A stretch of 9,158 bases of DNA from JAHCHG01 sp038251885 (GTDB taxonomy: Bacteria; Acidobacteriota; Blastocatellia; Pyrinomonadales; Pyrinomonadaceae), in contig JBBSAX010000205.1 in the NCBI GenBank assembly GCA_038251885.1, forward strand, positions 1 to 9,158, given 5' to 3'. This document shows positions 5,671 to 9,158 of the stretch, piece after piece; positions within the stretch are counted from its first letter, which is position 1, and each line of letters starts with the position of its first letter. The notes below the pieces were generated by a model, which worked only from the letters and a program-made list of their open reading frames with translations, was not told where the DNA came from and did not search any database. A program made the translations under genes and the position numbers.

Positions 5671-6276
5671 TTATTTGAATTGATTCAGCTCGAAATAATA
5701 ACCTTTTACTCCGTAATCTACTTCACATTCTTTATAATCAAGTTCGCTATATTTTTCAGCATATCTGCCAAGTTCTTGAACATTTTCCAAAATGTTTATT
5801 GATTCTGCTGACCACATTTCCAAAGTTTGTTCTTCAATTGCCCAATAAAGATTTTTCGTGCGAAAATCGCCTTCTTCTTTGAGAAACTCTGTAAATGTAT
5901 TTCTCGCATTAGCAGATTCCGTTAAAAAGGAAATAGCTCTTTCATAGGCATTTTCGCCAGCAAATACTTTGAATTCACAATTGGGGGACATATTTTCCTG
6001 ATAAAAATCTTCGCGAACAATGTAGATTCTTGAAGTTTTTATTAAGTCAGAAATTTCTTTAGCTCTTTCATTTTCAATAAAATGATTTTTGTTCCAACCA
6101 TCGCCATCTTCAAATCCTTGTAAATAGGCTTGTTTTTCTCGTTCAGTTTCAAATTCTTTGACTATAATATTTCCAATTTCAGCAAGGTTATGATTTTTTA
6201 AGACGAATTGGATTTTATCAACTGCGTTTTCGTATTCTTTGACTAAATCTTCACCTTGAATAACTACTACATTCAT
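5671..6276 (-). CDS. Unrecognised 201-aa protein, translationally coupled to the HNH endonuclease
   Basis: I do not recognise a family. The protein is acidic, soluble and rich in Glu/Asn/Tyr, with a Gly/Asp turn at about residues 50-60 (LQGFEDGDGWNKN), no membrane segment and no clear catalytic motif. The start is well supported: ATG overlaps the stop codon of the upstream HNH gene as ATGA (6276-6273), and a consensus GAGGAGG lies 10 nt upstream inside the HNH gene. Such tight coupling usually means the two products work together, for example as a partner, specificity or immunity subunit of the nuclease; that is inference. Base composition is AT-rich like the rest of the cassette. Its stop codon is 15 bp from the outer end of the hairpin array, so its C-terminal residues could have been altered by the insertion. 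Confidence 0.8.
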   Translation of the reverse strand: MNVVVIQGEDLVKEYENAVDKIQFVLKNHNLAEIGNIIVKEFETEREKQAYLQGFEDGDGWNKNHFIENERAKEISDLIKTSRIYIVREDFYQENMSPNCEFKVFAGENAYERAISFLTESANARNTFTEFLKEEGDFRTKNLYWAIEEQTLEMWSAESINILENVQELGRYAEKYSELDYKECEVDYGVKGYYFELNQFK

Positions 6277-7034
6277 TTCTTGAAAACCTCCTCATAGTGA
6301 TACTCCAAAAACTCTTTTTTCGGAAAAAACTTTTCTGGCAAAGTAATGGGAAAATCTTCGTATTTTAGAAAAAAATCTTGAATGTTGTTTTGTTCTTTGA
6401 ATTCATCAAAATATTTTGAGGTCTTAACTTTATAGTCGGCAGTTACAGTAATAAAACCTTTGTCGAAGGCTTTATCGTGAAGTGCATTCAGGCATAAACC
6501 GTTTTGCGGATTTGTTCTGTTTTCCAAATCATCTTTCCAAGGTTTAATATGACTTGCAACTAATACTTCGGGAATATTTAACCCTGTAATGCAACACTTT
6601 GAATTATACGAAGACAAAATTGCACTACGAAAGAAACTTTGATTGACGCGAACCTTTACTATTCTTTCTCTTTCTTTTCCAATTGGTAAATTCAACAAAT
6701 CAATTTCGGAAGTTTGTTCTATCGGTCTATTTTCTAATTTGGCAATGAGTAATTCACTTTGAAATGCGAGTTCTTCCCAATTATTATTAAATTCATCCCA
6801 AATCTCTTTATCCAATCGGCTCGTGTTCGGTAATCCCTTGATTCCGCGTTTTTGAAGTTCTTCGTCAAAACTTCCGAAATTACCCAATTTAAAGGCTACC
6901 GCCGAAGACGTTCGACCGATTAAATTCGCAACTTCTATAACTTTCGGATTTGTCTTAACTGTTTTGCTGAAAGGAATTTTGCAGTAAAGATTGAAAGTTA
7001 TAATCAATTCTTCTCGTGTCCAATTTTTTGACAT
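6273..7034 (-). CDS. HNH endonuclease (HNH_2-type, predicted restriction endonuclease)
   Basis: 253 aa. The C-terminal half carries a complete HNH (beta-beta-alpha-metal) nuclease core: CCITGL (147-152), then L-x-ASHIKPW with the catalytic/metal histidine H162, R173, the NGLCL asparagine N178, and the final LHDKAFDKG with H186. This 'C.ITG....L.ASHI.PW....NGL.L...HD.AFD.G.I' pattern is typical of predicted restriction endonucleases of the HNH_2 / COG3440 kind. The N-terminus (about 4-56, WTREELIITF... and NLIGRTSSAVAFKLGNF) resembles a helix-turn-helix/SANT-like module often found ahead of such domains and may bind DNA. No methyltransferase is nearby, so if it is a restriction enzyme it must recognise modified DNA, be solitary, or be controlled by its partners. 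It is first in a two-gene operon. There is no Shine-Dalgarno sequence at its own ATG. Confidence 0.88.
   Translation of the reverse strand: MSKNWTREELIITFNLYCKIPFSKTVKTNPKVIEVANLIGRTSSAVAFKLGNFGSFDEELQKRGIKGLPNTSRLDKEIWDEFNNNWEELAFQSELLIAKLENRPIEQTSEIDLLNLPIGKERERIVKVRVNQSFFRSAILSSYNSKCCITGLNIPEVLVASHIKPWKDDLENRTNPQNGLCLNALHDKAFDKGFITVTADYKVKTSKYFDEFKEQNNIQDFFLKYEDFPITLPEKFFPKKEFLEYHYEEVFKK
6287..6293 (-). promoter_or_regulatory. Ribosome binding site of the 201-aa gene, inside the HNH gene
   Basis: GAGGAGG on the minus strand, 10 nt before the ATG at 6276. Together with the ATGA overlap it indicates coupled or re-initiated translation and fixes this start. Confidence 0.75.
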
Positions 7035-7077
7035 AGTGAGATATTTTTAGCATAAGATTTTTGAAATGTCCGGTCGG

Positions 7078-7083
7078 ATTATA
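7078..7083 (-). promoter_or_regulatory. Candidate -10 box for the HNH operon
   Basis: A perfect TATAAT on the minus strand about 44 bp upstream of the HNH ATG. The -35 expected at about 7101-7106 reads GAATGA, a poor match, and lies inside the palindrome at 7099-7112, so the promoter may be weak or regulated. Confidence 0.35.
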
Positions 7084-7098
7084 TTTATTTTTAAAGAT

Positions 7099-7112
7099 AA
7101 TCATTCATGATT
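7099..7112. promoter_or_regulatory. 14-bp palindrome, possible operator between the divergent operons
   Basis: AATCAT-TC-ATGATT is a perfect 6+2+6 palindrome in the 125-bp intergenic region. A wider pair, ATAATCA (7097-7103) and TGATTAT (7118-7124), overlaps it. It covers the expected -35 of the leftward promoter and lies just upstream of the rightward one. No obvious repressor is encoded in the cassette, unless the HNH protein's N-terminal module or the DUF262 protein serves as one. Confidence 0.35.
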
Positions 7113-7123
7113 TATAGTGATTA

Positions 7124-7152
7124 TTTACAACTTATTGTATTGATGCTATTTA
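7124..7152 (+). promoter_or_regulatory. Candidate promoter for the DUF262-HEPN operon
   Basis: TTTACA (7124-7129), a 17-bp spacer, and TATTTA (7147-7152). Transcription would start about at the ATG (7160), predicting a leaderless message, consistent with no Shine-Dalgarno sequence in front of the gene. Confidence 0.3.
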
Positions 7153-7159
7153 TTATTGT

Positions 7160-8275
7160 ATGCAAGAAGAAATTGAATACCCTTTTGATAAAGAACTTAT
7201 TGATGAAGAATTACCCTCGTCTTTAGAAGATGATTCTGAGGAACTACCTCCAAGCGATATAGTTGCATTTAACGAACTGAGGTCTTGTGCCGATTTAATA
7301 CGAATGCACGAAAAAAAGCAACTTAAAATTAATCCTGATTTTCAAAGGGAATTCGTTTGGAAAAGACCTGACCAAACAAGATTTATTGACTCTTTAATAA
7401 AACAACTGCCAATACCAAGCATGTGTATTAGCTATGACTATAATACTGACGAGAGGTTGGTTATTGACGGTTTACAAAGAATTAGCACAATTATTTCTTT
7501 TCTCACAAACGACGAGTATAAGCTTTCAAAGTTGGAAGACATTGATTCTAACTTAGCAGGTAAAACTGTTTATGAAATAAAGGTAAAACATAAAGCATTA
7601 TATGAACGAGTAGAAAATTTAGTCATTCCAATAACGGTTATTAGATGTGATACGAAAAAGCGATCTCATATGGATTACCTCTTTACTATTTTTCATAGAC
7701 TTAATTCAGGTGGAGCAAAACTCAATAACCAAGAAATTAGAAACTGCATTTATAATGGAAAATTTAATACTCTTTTGAAGAACAGCGTCAAATACGAAAA
7801 CTATCGTACTTTGATGGATATTGAAGAGGAGAAAATCTATAGATTTGCTTTTGAAGAACAAAATCTTAGGTTTTTTGCTTTTTATGAGAATTTGGACAAA
7901 TATAATGGCAAGTTTGCAAAATTTCTCAATGATTATATGTTTGATAAAGAAAATACAAAAAATAAAATTAGCGATGAAGAGATAGAAGCTAAGAAACAAA
8001 TCTTTGAGAAAACAGTCGATTTAACATATGAAAAAATCTTAGGTAAAAAGAACTTAAAGGGAGTAAGTAAAGCCGTTATTGATGCCTTATTTGTTGGGAT
8101 TGCAAAGAACCTTGATTTTATTGAAGCCCTTGAACTTGAAGAGGCTTTAACTTTGTATGACAACTTGAGAAGTGACGAGTTATTTAGTATCGAAAATCTA
8201 AAAGAAGGAATTGCCCAAACAAGTAAGGTTAAGAACCGTATTAAAAGATCAATTGAAATTTTCGCGGGTAATTAA
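7160..8275 (+). CDS. DUF262 (GmrS/SspE N-domain-like, ParB-like) protein without DUF1524
   Basis: 371 aa. After a very acidic N-terminal tail (residues 1-35, with about 14 Asp/Glu) comes a DUF262 domain: INPDFQREFVWKRPDQTRFIDSL (around F61-Q-R63 and W67), PIPSM, the signature DGLQRISTI at 103-111 (family DGQQR), and the conserved FHRLNSGGAKLNNQEIRNC at about 178-196. In GmrSD, SspE and BrxU-type defence proteins this domain binds and hydrolyses nucleotides and senses modified DNA, and is normally followed by a DUF1524 HNH nuclease. Here the C-terminal 170 residues are helical and charged, with no HxxP-type nuclease motif, so this protein alone is probably a sensor or regulator. The next gene starts 2 nt after its stop codon. 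The nuclease function is presumably supplied in trans by the HEPN protein, and perhaps by the divergent HNH protein. AT-rich codon use (many AGA, ATA) suggests transfer. Confidence 0.88.
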   Translation: MQEEIEYPFDKELIDEELPSSLEDDSEELPPSDIVAFNELRSCADLIRMHEKKQLKINPDFQREFVWKRPDQTRFIDSLIKQLPIPSMCISYDYNTDERLVIDGLQRISTIISFLTNDEYKLSKLEDIDSNLAGKTVYEIKVKHKALYERVENLVIPITVIRCDTKKRSHMDYLFTIFHRLNSGGAKLNNQEIRNCIYNGKFNTLLKNSVKYENYRTLMDIEEEKIYRFAFEEQNLRFFAFYENLDKYNGKFAKFLNDYMFDKENTKNKISDEEIEAKKQIFEKTVDLTYEKILGKKNLKGVSKAVIDALFVGIAKNLDFIEALELEEALTLYDNLRSDELFSIENLKEGIAQTSKVKNRIKRSIEIFAGN

Positions 8276-8277
8276 AA

Positions 8278-8772
8278 GTGATTGTCAAAACACACATATT
8301 AAAAACACTTAAGGATTTAGATAAAAGATTTAATGCTTCACCCTCTAATTTTGAAGCTACATATTATTCAAAATTAGCAATAATTGAAGGATGTGGGTGG
8401 ATTGAACTTACAATGGATTATATTGTTAAATCCTATTTTGATAGAAAAATAAGAACCCCTAAATTTACCAAAATCTGTAATTCAATTGTCAAAAGAAATT
8501 ATGGGTTTCATTACGAAGATAATTTTAAGAAAATGCTCCTTCCCATCATCGGAGTGAAACAAGTAGAAAAACTTGAAGTCAAACTGAATAAAAGAGGGTT
8601 GATAGCTATTTTATTCGCTGAACTTGAGGCATTAAAAATTCATAGAAATGATGCTTCTCATACTTATATTAGGGCGACAACTAGTTATCCATCGCCTTCT
8701 ACAGTAAAAGGACAAATAGAAAGAATATATCCTATTTTTAAACAAATTAATGCAGAAATTAGAAGACTTTGA
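8278..8772 (+). CDS. HEPN-like protein (R-x4-H), predicted RNase partner of DUF262
   Basis: 164 aa, helical. The motif HRNDASHTY at 122-130 gives R123-x4-H128, the active-site signature of HEPN RNases, at the end of a helix that would face an earlier one containing the conserved-looking ECG-like turn (IIEGCGWIE, 35-43). Sequence style resembles the RiboL-PSP-HEPN group, but I cannot confirm the family. HEPN proteins often act as toxins or abortive-infection effectors that cut RNA when released by a partner; adjacency to DUF262 proteins is, from memory, recurrent. The start is GTG at 8278, 2 nt after the DUF262 stop codon; there is no nearer ATG before residue 46, so GTG with translational coupling is preferred. 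Its stop codon lies a few bases from a vsr-like remnant on the opposite strand, marking the right edge of the cassette. Confidence 0.78.
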   Translation: MIVKTHILKTLKDLDKRFNASPSNFEATYYSKLAIIEGCGWIELTMDYIVKSYFDRKIRTPKFTKICNSIVKRNYGFHYEDNFKKMLLPIIGVKQVEKLEVKLNKRGLIAILFAELEALKIHRNDASHTYIRATTSYPSPSTVKGQIERIYPIFKQINAEIRRL

Positions 8773-8777
8773 GTGTT

Positions 8778-8825
8778 TACGGCTTGCATATTCTTTCGCC
8801 GTTGTTCTTTGGTTAATTTGTCCAC
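8778..8825 (-). pseudogene. N-terminal remnant of a vsr-type mismatch endonuclease gene
   Basis: From a GTG at 8825 (in-frame TAA 12 bp before it ends the frame upstream, at 8837-8835) the minus strand encodes VDKLTKEQRRKNMQAV. Vsr (very short patch repair) endonucleases commonly begin 'MDKLTPEQRRKNMQAIKSKDTKIE'. After the valine the match stops: the next codons (N-T-Q-S-L-L) run antisense into the HEPN gene, whose stop codon is at 8770-8772. The catalytic domain of Vsr is not present anywhere else in the window. So this is either a truncated vsr whose remainder was lost when the cassette arrived, or a chance 16-residue resemblance. The match is from memory of the family, not an alignment. 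Confidence 0.45.
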
Positions 8826-8898
8826 GCAAGAAATTTATCGCAAAAACGGTTCGGCATCAAAAGCTTCGTTTTCTGTAAATTCGATTGAGCAATAGTTT

Positions 8899-9158
8899 TT
8901 ATTTCAAAGGTTTTGTCCATTTTCCATTTGAGAAAACTGCGTCGGGTTTGTATTTTTCGGTTAAGTTTGTATTTTTCCAGTTTATTTTGCGCGTTTTTTT
9001 GTAGAAAAATAATTCATCTCTCGAACCCAAGCGGAGTTCGCCGCTTTTTGGGATTAGATAATATTTGCTGACATCAAATTCTTGAAAACCGCCGTAGATT
9101 GACAGATCGCCGATCTCGCGGACGATGGTTGCTTCGGCTTCGCCTGTGCGTCGGCGGT
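8899..9158 (-). CDS. Unrecognised protein, C-terminal 85 residues (5' end beyond window)
   Basis: The frame is open on the minus strand from the window edge to TAA at 8901-8899. It reads like real protein: EATIVREIGDLSIYGGFQEF, then YYLIPKSGELRLGSRDELFFYKK, then KYKPDAVFSNGKWTKPLK. GC content and codon use resemble the left half of the window, not the AT-rich cassette, so this is probably the resident chromosome resuming. No family is recognised. The 3' end is odd: just past the stop, another frame (8903-8835) encodes a coding-like segment including SIEFTENEAFDAEPFLR and then stops 9 bp before the vsr-like GTG. A single-base frameshift, real or a sequencing error near the A/T runs at 8893-8904, could have moved the true C-terminus there. 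Confidence 0.6.
   Translation of the reverse strand, partial: RRRTGEAEATIVREIGDLSIYGGFQEFDVSKYYLIPKSGELRLGSRDELFFYKKTRKINWKNTNLTEKYKPDAVFSNGKWTKPLK

Noticed and set aside
5479..5802. 107-codon plus-strand open frame containing a VPTEL-like segment
   Set aside because: It is a translation of the right hairpin array plus antisense of the 201-aa gene; such frames arise from these palindromes.
7160..8275. Complete single-chain GmrSD-type restriction enzyme
   Set aside because: Only the DUF262 part is present; no DUF1524/HNH motif is seen in the C-terminal half.
8632..8829. 65-codon minus-strand open frame opposite the end of the HEPN gene
   Set aside because: Mostly antisense of HEPN; the protein-like vsr resemblance lies in a different frame.

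Overview
The window looks like a bacterial chromosome segment. Most genes lack a visible Shine-Dalgarno sequence, the coding DNA of the left half is of medium GC, and the gaps are full of palindromic and microrepeat elements. The protein style and the repeat types remind me of Acidobacteriota (Blastocatellia/Pyrinomonadales-like). That placement is inference from memory and is only moderately certain.

Left, ordinary chromosomal part (1-4558). It opens with the C-terminal end of a GH30-type glycosidase (+), followed by a palindromic repeat and a hairpin. Next is a small membrane-anchored protein with an N-terminal zinc ribbon and an HEXXH motif (+). Three minus-strand genes follow: an unrecognised 176-aa protein, a Rhizobium etli-type (class 3) L-asparaginase with all the catalytic and zinc residues I could place, and the DNA-repair ATPase RecN. 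The gaps on both sides of the asparaginase gene each hold an inverted array of short tandem units (7 bp in one, 10 bp in the other).

Middle, mobile element (4661-5655). A single-domain Y1/HUH (IS200/IS605-like, RAYT-type) transposase sits between two ~190-bp inverted arms. Each arm is a train of small hairpins in the same order. Within the arms a ~47-bp two-hairpin module occurs four times in alternating orientation, always with a 13-bp spacer. I read it as an elaborate REPtron.

Right, AT-rich accessory cassette (5671-8772). Two short operons diverge from a 125-bp control region that contains a 14-bp palindrome. Leftward: an HNH endonuclease and an unrecognised 201-aa protein, overlapping by ATGA. 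Rightward: a DUF262 (ParB-like, GmrS/SspE N-domain-like) protein that lacks the usual DUF1524 nuclease part, then a HEPN-like protein with an R-x4-H motif 2 nt downstream. The combination suggests an anti-phage or abortive-infection system in which sensor and nuclease are separate proteins; this function is inference. The cassette ends a few bases from what looks like the first 16 codons of a vsr mismatch endonuclease gene on the minus strand, so its right edge appears to be a scar in a vsr locus. Beyond it is the C-terminal end of an unrecognised minus-strand gene (8899-9158), possibly frameshifted at its 3' end.
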